A DNA stretch of 64,000 bases from Burkholderiales bacterium PBB6 (lineage in GTDB: Bacteria; Pseudomonadota; Gammaproteobacteria; Burkholderiales; Burkholderiaceae_C). The first letter of the stretch is position 1. Every line of letters starts with the position of its first letter. The DNA is taken from NCBI GenBank assembly GCA_002255925.1, contig NKIH01000003.1, forward strand, positions 124,001 to 188,000. Direction: 5' to 3'. The notes under the pieces are model-generated. The model was not told the origin of the DNA. It searched no databases and worked only from the letters and a program-made list of their open reading frames with translations. Position numbers and translations under genes: made by a program. Of the stretch, positions 37,576 through 45,130 are shown piece by piece.

Positions 37576-37604
37576 GTGACGCAGCCGTGATGCTTGGATG
37601 ACAG
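37576..37604 (-). promoter_or_regulatory. Triple Pho-box half-site array upstream of phnC
   Basis: Minus-strand half-sites CTGTCAT (37598-37604), GCATCAC (37587-37593) and GCGTCAC (37576-37582) begin exactly 11 bases apart, the PhoB spacing. The first half-site also lies in the inverted repeat GGATGACA-GCT-TGTCATCC at 37596-37614. PhoB activation of phnCDE under phosphate starvation is expected. Confidence 0.7.
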
Positions 37605-37634
37605 CTTGTCATCCACCGCAAGCGCACTGGGGCG

Positions 37635-38777
37635 CTAGACGTGCAGCAGGAACTCGGCTTCAGCCATCGGCGTGCCGTTGACCTGCAGCACCACCCGGTG
37701 GGTGCCAGCAAAGTAGCGGCGGGTGGTGATGGGCCGGACCGGGTGCTGACGCTGCAACTCGCGGGTTTCGCCGGGTGCGAGCGTCAGGCTCCAGCCCTTG
37801 AACACCTTGGGGCTGGTCTGGCCGTTGGCCTTGACGTGATGCACCACGTAATCCACCACCAGCGTCTGCGGCTGGTCAGCCGTGCTGGCGAGCGTGACGG
37901 CCATCGGCAGGCTGCCTCCCAGGTGCACCTCAGACGCCTGCAGCGCCAGCGCCGCCTGCCCCAACAAGGGCTGGCCCAGGCCCCAGGCCGCCAGCGTGGG
38001 CGCATGGCCGTCCTTCACCAGGCTGCGGCTGGCATGGCGCAACAGGCTGCGGCGCGCGGCCGTGGCGGCGGGCAGGTGCTGATGCAGCCAATCGGCCACC
38101 AGACCGGGGTGGTCTTTGGCGATGTCGTTGAGGTGGTTGGCCACGCTGCGCCGCACATACAGGCTGGGGTCGTCCTGCAGGGCCAGCAACAGCGGCACGC
38201 TGGGTGTCGGATCAGCCACCAGCGCTTGCAGGCGCAAGCCCCAGGGCAGACGCGGCCGGCTGCCTTCACTCACCAGGCGGCGTACATGGGCGCTCGGGTC
38301 GTTCACCCACTGATGCAGGATGGGGTAGACCTGCTCGGGCGCGGCCTGGATGAACGGGCGAATGGCGAACTCGGCCGAGAAGCGCTGCGTCAAGGCATGC
38401 AACGCCGCCATGGCGCGGGGCACGTCGTGCTGGCCCGCACGGGCCACAAACTCACCCAGCGGCCACACCACCCAGCCGGCCAGGCCGTGCGGGCCCGCGC
38501 GCAGCTGGCCCAGGTCATCACCCTGGCTGTCGGCATTGCCTGGCGGCGCCAGCGCGGCTTCAATGACGCTGGCCGCATCACCGAAGTTGGCCGGCAGATG
38601 GGCCTGCAGCGCCGTGGCGATCTGCATGGCGCGGGCCTTCATGTCGAGGCCGTCGAGCCCATCTGACGCCTGCCGCGCGAATGCCACCGCATCAAACAGC
38701 GGCCAGGCACGCTGCAGGTGCTGCGCCGCCAGCGCGACGGTGTCGGTGTTGATCAGGTTGCGAAAGGGTTCAGCCAT
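37635..38777 (-). CDS. AlkC-like DNA glycosylase (HEAT-like repeats plus Ig-like domain)
   Basis: 380 residues. The N-terminal two thirds is helical with HEAT-like units (HVRRLVSEGSRPRLPWGLRLQALVADPTPSVPLLLALQDDPSLYVRRSVANHLNDIAKDHP; only short parts of each are diagnostic). The last 95 residues are a beta-rich Ig-like domain (LVVDYVVHHVKANGQTSPKVFKGW). That combination is the AlkC pattern, an AlkD-related 3-methyladenine glycosylase that does not flip bases. It sits behind the phnC promoter on the same strand. Confidence 0.78.
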   Translation of the reverse strand: MAEPFRNLINTDTVALAAQHLQRAWPLFDAVAFARQASDGLDGLDMKARAMQIATALQAHLPANFGDAASVIEAALAPPGNADSQGDDLGQLRAGPHGLAGWVVWPLGEFVARAGQHDVPRAMAALHALTQRFSAEFAIRPFIQAAPEQVYPILHQWVNDPSAHVRRLVSEGSRPRLPWGLRLQALVADPTPSVPLLLALQDDPSLYVRRSVANHLNDIAKDHPGLVADWLHQHLPAATAARRSLLRHASRSLVKDGHAPTLAAWGLGQPLLGQAALALQASEVHLGGSLPMAVTLASTADQPQTLVVDYVVHHVKANGQTSPKVFKGWSLTLAPGETRELQRQHPVRPITTRRYFAGTHRVVLQVNGTPMAEAEFLLHV

Positions 38778-38798
38778 GGGCCGGCAGCTTAAGCCAGC

Positions 38799-39671
38799 TC
38801 AGCGCTCAACCCGGAATGCGGTGGCCGGGCCGGTGGCCAGCACACGTTCGGCCTGGGTGTTGTCGATGAATTCCACGCTCACGGTATAGGCCCCGGGCGG
38901 CGGCGACAGCCACAGCTCCGTGAAACCGTTGGTCAGCGGCAGCACCACCTCGGGCGCCCCCTCAGGCTTCAGCTTTACCCGGAAGTGCCCGGTGCCCTTC
39001 TCCTTCAGCGCGGTGCTCGACACGTTCAGGCCGCTAGCGTGCAGGGCCACACGGAAAGGTGGCTTCACCGTTTCACCGGCCCCGGGCGCCAACACGGCCA
39101 CGCCGGGCACCACCAGGCTCTTCGGATCAACGCCCGGGCGCTTGCGCTTCACGATGACATGCAGCGGCTTGCTGAACACGAAATTGGGAATGTGCTTTTC
39201 GTCAGCCAGCACCAGACGCAGCTGATAGGCGCCGGGCGCCAAGTTCAGCACGGTCTCCATCTGGCCCTTGCCGAAGTGGATGTACTGGTCGTTGAACGGC
39301 AGCGGCTTGTTGAAGTCCAGCGGCAGATCGCGGTTGATCAACAGGTGGTGATGGCCGGTGCCCGCCACCGGCGCCACGATGGGCGCCAGGCCCATGCCTG
39401 TGAGGCCGAACTTCACAAGGTACGGGGTGTCGATGGTGTCGCCATCAGCGAGGTTGCTGAAGTAGGCCTCCTTGCGCAGGCGAGGCGCGGCCACCACCCA
39501 GGGGTGGCTGGGGCCGCTGATGGCCTGCGGCGCGGTGGCGGGAGCCGGCTGCGTGTTGACTGGCGCCGGGGTGGGGGCCGAGGTGGGGACTGGCGACTGG
39601 GCAAACGTTGGCGCTGCCCAGACCCACGACAACAGGGCGACAAACAGGGCGTGTGGAGACAACAGCGTCAA
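38799..39671 (-). CDS. Exported DUF4399 protein with two related domains
   Basis: 290 residues. A signal peptide (ending FAQS) is followed by a Pro/Ala/Thr linker. The first domain (about 70-175) has the DUF4399 pattern VKFGLTGMGLAPI, GTGHHHLLINRDL, HFGKGQMETVLNLAPGAYQLRLVLADEKHIPN. A second, diverged copy (about 195-290) has GTGHFRVKL and LSPPPGAYTVSVEFID. Function is unknown; the His cluster could bind metal. Confidence 0.78.
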   Translation of the reverse strand: MTLLSPHALFVALLSWVWAAPTFAQSPVPTSAPTPAPVNTQPAPATAPQAISGPSHPWVVAAPRLRKEAYFSNLADGDTIDTPYLVKFGLTGMGLAPIVAPVAGTGHHHLLINRDLPLDFNKPLPFNDQYIHFGKGQMETVLNLAPGAYQLRLVLADEKHIPNFVFSKPLHVIVKRKRPGVDPKSLVVPGVAVLAPGAGETVKPPFRVALHASGLNVSSTALKEKGTGHFRVKLKPEGAPEVVLPLTNGFTELWLSPPPGAYTVSVEFIDNTQAERVLATGPATAFRVER

Positions 39672-40067
39672 GATCAGACTTTCAATTCAAGGCGGCGGGC
39701 GGGCAGCGCGCGCTGCGGGCCGCACATGCCCGACAGTGTGCCGCAGGCGTTTGGCTTGGCCGCGGCGGCGGCACTGCCCAAGTTCGGGATGGCCCCAGCG
39801 TCATTCATGCAATGGCCACCCGCGGCGAAGGCCCAACCGACGTCAAACGGCCACCAAAGCGCATTTCGCACACAAACAGTGCATCAAGCACCATAAGCAG
39901 GCATTGATGGGCGAGCGGCCGCCAAGTTTGGTGCAGCCGGCCCCACCACGTTTGCACCAAAGCTGGAACACGATTTGCTAATTTTGGTGCGCCTGCGCCC
40001 TCAACGGGTGCACGCGCGGCGCCAATCGCAGCAGCCGCGGTATCAACTTCCACGTTGGAGACTTCCC
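39672..40067 (+). promoter_or_regulatory. Ammonium transporter upstream region with sigma-54-like promoter
   Basis: 396 bases without a gene. A -24/-12 element TGGAACACGATTTGCT lies at 39964-39979 (GG and GC 12 apart, 14 of 16 matches to TGGCACGN4TTGCW). Three copies of an eight-base motif surround it: TTTGGTGC at 39927-39934 and 39983-39990 and the inverse GCACCAAA at 39954-39961. They may be activator sites. NtrC/RpoN control of ammonium uptake is likely. Confidence 0.55.
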
Positions 40068-41270
40068 ATGGATCAGGTCAAGCAAGGCACGGATGCCTTG
40101 TTCATTTTGCTGGGCGCCATCATGGTGCTCGCCATGCACGCCGGTTTCGCCTTTCTGGAACTGGGCACCGTGCGCAAGAAGAACCAGGTGAACGCGCTGG
40201 TCAAGATCCTGGTCGACTTCTCGATCTCGACGGTTGTCTACTTCTTCGTCGGCTATACCGTCGCTTACGGCGTCGATTTCTTCAGCGGTGCAGAAACACT
40301 GGCGGCCAAGAACGGCTACGAGCTGGTCAAGTTCTTCTTCCTGCTGACCTTCGCTGCGGCCATTCCGGCCATCGTGTCGGGCGGCATTGCCGAGCGCGCC
40401 CGGTTCGGCCCGCAACTGCTGGCCACGGCCGTCATCGTCGGCGCCATCTACCCGCTGTTTGAAGGTGTGGTGTGGGGCGGCAAGTTCGGTGTGCAGGGCT
40501 GGATCAAGGACGTCGCCGGTGCAGAGTTCCATGACTTCGCGGGCAGCGTGGTGGTGCATGCCGTCGGTGGCTGGATTGGCCTGGCGGCCGTGCTGCTGCT
40601 GGGCGCACGTGCCAACCGCTACCGCAAGGACGGCGCGATGAGCGCCCACCCGCCTTCAAGCATCCCGTTTCTGGCGCTGGGCGCGTGGATTCTGGCGGTG
40701 GGCTGGTTCGGCTTCAACGTGATGAGCGCGCAGACCATCGACAAGATCTCTGGCCTGGTGGCGGTGAACTCGCTGATGGCCATGGTGGGCGGCACGCTGG
40801 TGGCCGTGCTGATGGGCCGCAATGACCCCGGCTTTGCCTACAACGGCCCGCTGGCCGGCCTGGTGGCCGTGTGCGCAGGCTCTGACCTGATGCACCCGGC
40901 AGGCGCCCTGGTGGTGGGCGGCATTGCGGGCGCGATCTTCGTCAAGCTGTTCACCCTCACGCAGAACAAGTGGAAGATCGACGACGTGCTGGGCGTGTGG
41001 CCCCTGCACGGCCTGTGCGGCGCCTGGGGCGGCATCGCCTGCGGCATCTTCGGCCAAAAGGCCCTGGGCGGCCTGGGCGGCGTCACCTTCGGTGCCCAAC
41101 TGCTGGGAACAGCCATGGGCGTAGCCTGGGCACTGGCCGGTGGCTTCGCCGTTTACGGTGTCATCAAGGCCACGATGGGCCTGCGCCTGACGCAGGAAGA
41201 GGAATTCGAAGGCGCCGATTTGTCGATCCACAAGATCGGCTCGACGCCTGACCGCGAAGTGTCCTGGTGA
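40068..41270 (+). CDS. amtB: Ammonium transporter, Amt family
   Basis: 400 residues with eleven hydrophobic segments. Amt motifs: FAFLELGTVRKKNQVNALVKILVDFSIS, VVVHAVGGWIGLAAVLLLGAR (pore His region), FGFNVMSAQ and DDVLGVWPLHGLCGAWGGIACGIFG (second pore His). The ATG is preceded by TTGGAG; the N-terminus lacks a cleaved signal peptide. No glnK is adjacent, unlike the usual glnK-amtB pair. Transport of ammonium is the expected role. Confidence 0.93.
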   Translation: MDQVKQGTDALFILLGAIMVLAMHAGFAFLELGTVRKKNQVNALVKILVDFSISTVVYFFVGYTVAYGVDFFSGAETLAAKNGYELVKFFFLLTFAAAIPAIVSGGIAERARFGPQLLATAVIVGAIYPLFEGVVWGGKFGVQGWIKDVAGAEFHDFAGSVVVHAVGGWIGLAAVLLLGARANRYRKDGAMSAHPPSSIPFLALGAWILAVGWFGFNVMSAQTIDKISGLVAVNSLMAMVGGTLVAVLMGRNDPGFAYNGPLAGLVAVCAGSDLMHPAGALVVGGIAGAIFVKLFTLTQNKWKIDDVLGVWPLHGLCGAWGGIACGIFGQKALGGLGGVTFGAQLLGTAMGVAWALAGGFAVYGVIKATMGLRLTQEEEFEGADLSIHKIGSTPDREVSW

Positions 41271-41379
41271 GCTGACAGGCCAGGTGCGGTAACCACCCCG
41301 CATGACGAGCCTGTGACATATCCGGCCGCCTCCAGGGGGTAGTGACCTGGGGGCGACGCTGTGACAACGGCACCGGGAG

Positions 41380-41397
41380 GTGTCTACAAACTGTCAC
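41380..41397 (+). promoter_or_regulatory. Pho-box-like element upstream of the porin
   Basis: GTGTCTACAAACTGTCAC has two half-sites 11 bases apart and matches about 14 of 18 positions of the E. coli consensus. TGAAAT about nine bases downstream could be a -10. The inverted half-site TGTGACA occurs twice just upstream. Confidence 0.45.
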
Positions 41398-41482
41398 ACA
41401 GCGTTGGTGAAATCCCTAGCAGTTCGAGACACAGACGGCCCAGCCCTCTGCGGACGCCTCACCCCACGTTGGAGATATCACC

Positions 41483-42457
41483 ATGAACAAGCAAGTCATC
41501 GCCCTGGCCGCTCTGGCCCTGATCGGCACCGCCGCATCGGCTCAATCCACCGTCACCGTGTACGGCAAGCTGGACCAATCGGTTGGCAAGCCTGTCGGCA
41601 GCACCGACAAGCAAGTGATGGACCTCGCCGGCAGCCGTCTGGGCTTCCGCGGCACCGAAGACCTCGGTGGCGGCCTGAAGGCCATCTTCGGTCTGGAGCA
41701 CCGCTTCAACCCTGACACCGGCACCTCGGCTTCGTCGTCCACCTTCTGGAACGGCTACAGCCTGGTCGGCATCTCCAGCGACTTCGGCACCGTGGCCCTG
41801 GGCCGCCAGTACGTTGCTGCCTACATCGTGCAGAACGAAATCGACCCGTTCGGTGGCGACACCGTCGCTGCCCTGCGCGACATCGGCGTGCGTCCGCGTC
41901 TGTCGGCCATCAACGCATCGGAAGTCCGCATCGGCGACACCCGCGTCGCTGACGTCGTTCGCTACGACGGCAAGTTCGGCCCTGTCGCCGTTGCCGTGAG
42001 CGCTGGCGAAGCCCCTGCCGGCAAGCCGGATCGCCCGACCTCGTTCGCCGTGACCTACAAGGACGGCGCCCTGTTCGCTGGCCTGTCGTACGAAAACCCG
42101 GCCAGCGCCAACGACCAGCTGTTCACCGTGGGTGGCACCTATGCCCTGCCGATGGTGACCCTGGCCGCTGCCTACAGCTCGGGCAAGACCACGACCGACC
42201 TGTCGACCAAGTCGTTCCTGATCGGCGGCACCGTGCCGATGGGCAGCCTGGACATCAAGTTCGGCTACGCCAAGACCACCAACGACCAAGCTGGCAGCGC
42301 TGCTGACCAGACGCTGGGCAAGATCGGCCTGGGCCTGCACTACAAGCTGTCGAAGCGCACCAAGGTGTACGCCGACATCGCCAAGGTGAACGGCACGCTG
42401 ACCCCTTCGACCACGTCGAAGAACGGCTACGACCTGGGCATCCAGCACAACTTCTGA
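41483..42457 (+). CDS. Gram-negative porin
   Basis: 324 residues. Signal peptide ends at ASAQ. Beta-barrel signatures: STVTVYGKLDQSVG at the mature N-terminus, LAGSRLGFRGTEDLGGGLKAIFGLEHRF, and a C-terminal GYDLGIQHNF ending in Phe, needed for BAM recognition. It is a trimeric 16-strand general porin of the OmpC/Omp32 type found in Burkholderiales. Two terminators follow. Confidence 0.93.
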   Translation: MNKQVIALAALALIGTAASAQSTVTVYGKLDQSVGKPVGSTDKQVMDLAGSRLGFRGTEDLGGGLKAIFGLEHRFNPDTGTSASSSTFWNGYSLVGISSDFGTVALGRQYVAAYIVQNEIDPFGGDTVAALRDIGVRPRLSAINASEVRIGDTRVADVVRYDGKFGPVAVAVSAGEAPAGKPDRPTSFAVTYKDGALFAGLSYENPASANDQLFTVGGTYALPMVTLAAAYSSGKTTTDLSTKSFLIGGTVPMGSLDIKFGYAKTTNDQAGSAADQTLGKIGLGLHYKLSKRTKVYADIAKVNGTLTPSTTSKNGYDLGIQHNF

Positions 42458-42465
42458 TCCTGTCC

Positions 42466-42487
42466 GGGGCATCCGGGGGGATGCCCC
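42466..42487 (+). terminator. Porin terminator 1
   Basis: Perfect nine-base arms GGGGCATCC and GGATGCCCC with a four-base GGGG loop, followed by TTCCTTTGCTT. Confidence 0.75.
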
Positions 42488-42513
42488 TTCCTTTGCTTGG
42501 GAACAGACTTTAT

Positions 42514-42540
42514 GAGCCACCTTCGGGTGGCTCTTTTTTT
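42514..42540 (+). terminator. Porin terminator 2
   Basis: Perfect arms GAGCCACC and GGTGGCTC around a TTCG tetraloop, followed by seven T. A textbook intrinsic terminator that seals the porin unit from the cassette array. Confidence 0.92.
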
Positions 42541-43004
42541 GGTCTGGCCGATGGATGTTTGGATTGTGATGGCCTGGATTCGACTTTCAGGTGCAAGGGC
42601 CAGCGCGGGGTGATTCACCCGAGTTGGCGGATCGATGCACGGCCGGTTGGGATTACTACAGGTTAAAGCGCGTGACGAGGAGCGCGAGCTGCATCCAGGT
42701 TGCGGCACGGCAAATTTGACGACGTCAACAGCGGCCAGTGATGCGACGAAAGCATCGTTCTGTAGAACTCTGTGCTCAGCCAGCAGCGGTTATCGGGAGT
42801 GGCATCATGTCCCTACGCTACGTTCCGAACACTCAGCGAGAACTTGTAACAGGCTTGCCGCTTTTGTCAGGAATTTAATGCTGGATAAACGCAGGCCCGG
42901 ATTGAGGAAAATACAGTCGCGACAGACACTTAGCCGAGCGGATCTTGTCCGTTTTAGGGAGCAGCCCGCCGGATTAGGTGGCGTATGCTGTCTGTATAGA
43001 ACAC
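42541..43004. other. Leader region before the first cassette, no gene recognised
   Basis: 464 bases between the porin terminator and the first cassette boundary. Short frames occur in several phases, but none has a ribosome site, recognisable motif or consistent codon use. If an integron attI site ever existed here it would lie at its right end (before GTTATGC at 43005). No integrase fragment was recognised. Confidence 0.5.
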
Positions 43005-43369
43005 GTTATGCAGCAGGGCCATTGGCAGTTTGAAATGAAGTCGCGCGAAGCTCGGGTTGCAGCTGGCGCCGCGCGGCGAATGGTCGCCGGCGAATCGAAG
43101 GTATGGAGCGCGCGCGCTGGCTCTGTTGCTGTTGCGGTTCGTGCCAGGCATCTGCATCCCAGAAGCTTTGAGCCTGGGCAAGGCAGTTCGGCTGTAGCCG
43201 CGCAAAGGGCTGTGGCACCAACCAGCCGCCCTGTCGCTGTCAGTGCTCTGCCACGGTCGTACCAGTCAACTGTGCATCGCGTTGCAGCCGTCGGTGCCTT
43301 CGTCGATTACGCTCTGCATAACCATTCGCTCCAGCGGACGGCTTCGCCGCCCGCTGAGCTCAAACGTTA
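43005..43369 (+). repeat. Cassette A, first copy of a duplicated 365-bp cassette
   Basis: Runs from the boundary GTTATGC to the next GTTA. It is about 97.5% identical (nine substitutions, no indels) to 43717-44081. A 114-codon frame from ATG 43035 reads through the attC. A minus-strand frame covers part of the same stretch. The substitutions are four synonymous and five not in the plus frame, so coding status is unclear. It may be a non-coding cassette. Confidence 0.75.
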
Positions 43370-43372
43370 TCC
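43316..43372 (+). repeat. attC site A
   Basis: 57 bp. R'' is GCATAAC, the reverse complement of this cassette's own start GTTATGC, as required for a circular cassette. The imperfect stem CAGCGG-A-CGGC / GCCG-C-CCGCTG closes on a TTC loop. R' is AAACGTTATCC. Confidence 0.85.
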
Positions 43373-43375
43373 AGC

Positions 43376-43672
43376 ATGAAAGCCGGCCCCAAATTGCTTC
43401 GCAGAGTTGCGTTCTGGATCGTGGCGCTTCCGGCCTGTGGAGCGTTGTTGGCCCAGCTGGCGATATGGGCGATTCCCGGGTGCAATCCCAATCCTTACGC
43501 GCTTGGCGAATGCACGGTCGGCGGTGCCAATCTGGCGGGGCAGCTTCTTCTTGTCGGTCTTGGCGGCGTCTACATTTCCGCAGCGCTGGCGTTCTTGGTT
43601 GCTTTGCCGCTGCTCGTCATCTCGTGGGTGATTGGCGCCCGTTTGCGGAGGGCGGCGCAACATGCTGGATAA
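43376..43672 (+). CDS. Cassette B: small four-Cys-poor membrane protein, function unknown
   Basis: 98 residues with two hydrophobic segments (about 9-30 and 49-82) joined by a loop carrying three Cys (ACGALLAQ, IPGCNPNPYALGECTVGGANL). The topology is a two- or three-helix inner-membrane protein. Its ATG starts ten bases after the recombination point and its TAA stop is formed by the R'' of attC B, the tight packing typical of gene cassettes. No family recognised. Confidence 0.75.
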   Translation: MKAGPKLLRRVAFWIVALPACGALLAQLAIWAIPGCNPNPYALGECTVGGANLAGQLLLVGLGGVYISAALAFLVALPLLVISWVIGARLRRAAQHAG

Positions 43673-43723
43673 CCTGCCATTGGAGCGGACCGCCTTCGGC
43701 GTCCGCTCACTTTCACGTTATGC
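43667..43723 (+). repeat. attC site B
   Basis: 57 bp. R'' is GGATAAC, complementary to the cassette start GTTATCC. The stem is GAGCGGAC / GTCCGCTC with inner CGCC/GGCG and a TTC loop. R' is CACGTTATGC. Confidence 0.85.
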
Positions 43724-44081
43724 AGCAGGGCCATTGGCAGTTTGAAATGAAGTCGGGCGAAGCTCAGGTTGCTGGTGGCGCCGCGCGGCGAATGGTCGCC
43801 GGCGAATCGAAGGTATGGAGCGCGCGCGCTGGCTCTGTTGCTGTTGCGGTTCGCGCCAGGCATCTGCATCCCAGAAGCTTTGAGCCTGGGCAAGGCAGTT
43901 CGGCTGTAGCCGCGCAAAGGGCGGTGGCACCAACCAGCCGCCCTGCCGCTGTCAGTGCTCTGCCACGGTCGTATCAGTCAACTGTGTATCGCGTTGCAGC
44001 CGTCGGTGCCTTCGTCGATTACGCTCTGCATAACCATTCGCTCCAGCGGACGGCTTCGCCGCCCGCTGAGCTCAAACGTTA
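43717..44081 (+). repeat. Cassette C, second copy of the duplicated cassette
   Basis: Same length as cassette A with nine substitutions. The plus frame from ATG 43747 gives 111 residues and stops at 44082 in the boundary GTTAGGG. Copies A and C flank cassette B, so homologous recombination between them could delete it. Confidence 0.75.
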
Positions 44082-44084
44082 GGG
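44028..44084 (+). repeat. attC site C
   Basis: 57 bp, identical to attC A except for the bases contributed by the following cassette (GTTAGGG). R'' GCATAAC again complements the cassette's own start. Confidence 0.85.
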
Positions 44085-44089
44085 ATCAC

Positions 44090-44707
44090 ATGCTGACCTT
44101 CGATCTCGACGATGTCGATAGGTTGATCTGCGATCTTGAGTATCTGAAGGTCGCAAAAGACAAGAACGCCAAGATCTTTCTTCAACGTCTGGTACGCGAC
44201 GCAAACGAACTTCAAACCGTTTTCTCCCAGTACCCCTTTGTGCGCTACGCACCGCTTGACTATCACTACGTTTTGCTCAAGTACCTTTCGGTGCTCAGTC
44301 CCGAACTGGTTGTCGATCTTTGCTCCAAGCCTCACGGGTGGCGTGGTGTGGTAGCGGCCTCGTGGCTCATCTGCATGAGGCCAAGTGCCGCTCTTCTGGG
44401 GCCGCTAGCGCCTTGGGTAAACGGCGCTCCTGAGCCAAATCGATGGCTTATCAAGCTCGCCCTGTCTCAGGCTACGGGCACCTCCTGGGACGGAGACCCC
44501 GAAATGCCACACCTTTTGCATAGCTTGCGCAAGAGCCTTGAACCGCTGCCACTCCCGACGTTTTCACTTGGTAGGTTTCCTGCCCCGGCCCAACTGGGTC
44601 GCATGAGAGCGGAACGTCTAGCGGTTCGTCTAGCATACAGGTCCGGTGGGCTGCAGTCAGCTCAAGCGGCCATCAAGGGAACGCTACTCGAAAGATCATG
44701 CCGCTAG
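44090..44707 (+). CDS. Cassette D: hypothetical protein
   Basis: 205 residues, mostly helical, acidic at the start (MLTFDLDDVDRLICDLEYL) and basic at the end. A conserved-looking core reads WRGVVAASWLICMRPSAALLGPLAPWV. No signal peptide or known motif is seen. Base composition is less GC-rich than the core genes. It starts six bases after the GTTAGGG boundary and ends 11 bases before its attC. Confidence 0.7.
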   Translation: MLTFDLDDVDRLICDLEYLKVAKDKNAKIFLQRLVRDANELQTVFSQYPFVRYAPLDYHYVLLKYLSVLSPELVVDLCSKPHGWRGVVAASWLICMRPSAALLGPLAPWVNGAPEPNRWLIKLALSQATGTSWDGDPEMPHLLHSLRKSLEPLPLPTFSLGRFPAPAQLGRMRAERLAVRLAYRSGGLQSAQAAIKGTLLERSCR

Positions 44708-44717
44708 CGACGCCGAT

Positions 44718-44770
44718 CCCTAACCCCTCCGTCAAGGGGACCTGCCTACGGCAGGCCCCTTACGTCGAAC
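44718..44770 (+). repeat. attC site D, 5' part (split by the insertion sequence)
   Basis: R'' CCCTAAC complements the cassette start GTTAGGG. The stem AGGGGACCTGCC / GGCAGGCCCCT closes on a TA-rich loop and runs to GTCGAAC. The missing R' half, GTTAGAC, lies at 46256-46262 on the other side of the insertion. Joined, the two halves give a complete attC. Confidence 0.82.
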
Positions 44771-45130
44771 TACAAGGGCTTCCCCGTCCGTCAAGCAAAA
44801 GCTACCCCTCAGGCCCGCACAGCGGGCCTGTTTGTTTTGTACTGCGGTTCAAGCAACCACTTGGTTTCGGCCCAGGCGGTGGTGAGGACAAGAGGTGCGG
44901 ACTGGTCAAACTACAAACGGTCATTCGTGTGGCGTGTTGATGGCCACGGACCCTGATGAAGGACGCACGCGGGGGACCCATTCGTTAGCCGGCAAACCAT
45001 TGGCCGCCCTTGAGTTAAACGGTCACTCCCCGCGCAGGTCCAAACCTGTTGTCATCAACGCCTGCCGTCACGCGGCGGTCGAATTCGGTGCTCCTGGTGC
45101 TGTGGGTTTGATTGATGCCGAACGCTGGCT
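44771..45130 (-). ncRNA. Putative target-guiding RNA (seekRNA/bridge RNA) region of the IS
   Basis: 360 non-coding bases after the transposase stop, where IS1111-type elements carry their guide RNA. It contains CATTCGTTAG (44979-44988), equal to the right junction of the element (CATTC|GTTAG at 46251-46260). It also contains AACTACAA (44909-44916), equal to the left junction (AAC|TACAA at 44768-44775), with another CATTCGT 13 bases later. A plus-strand hairpin AGGCCCGC-ACA-GCGGGCCT with a T-rich tail lies at 44811-44840 and could stop cassette transcripts. RNA ends are unknown. Confidence 0.5.

Noticed and set aside
43005-43025. Class 1 integron attI similarity (GTTATGCAGCAGGGC resembles the attI1 right end)
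   Set aside because: The match is short, occurs again inside the array at cassette C, and no integrase or further attI bases are present.
42635-43033. 132-residue open frame before the first cassette
   Set aside because: No ribosome site, unusual residue composition and it crosses the cassette boundary; treated as non-coding.
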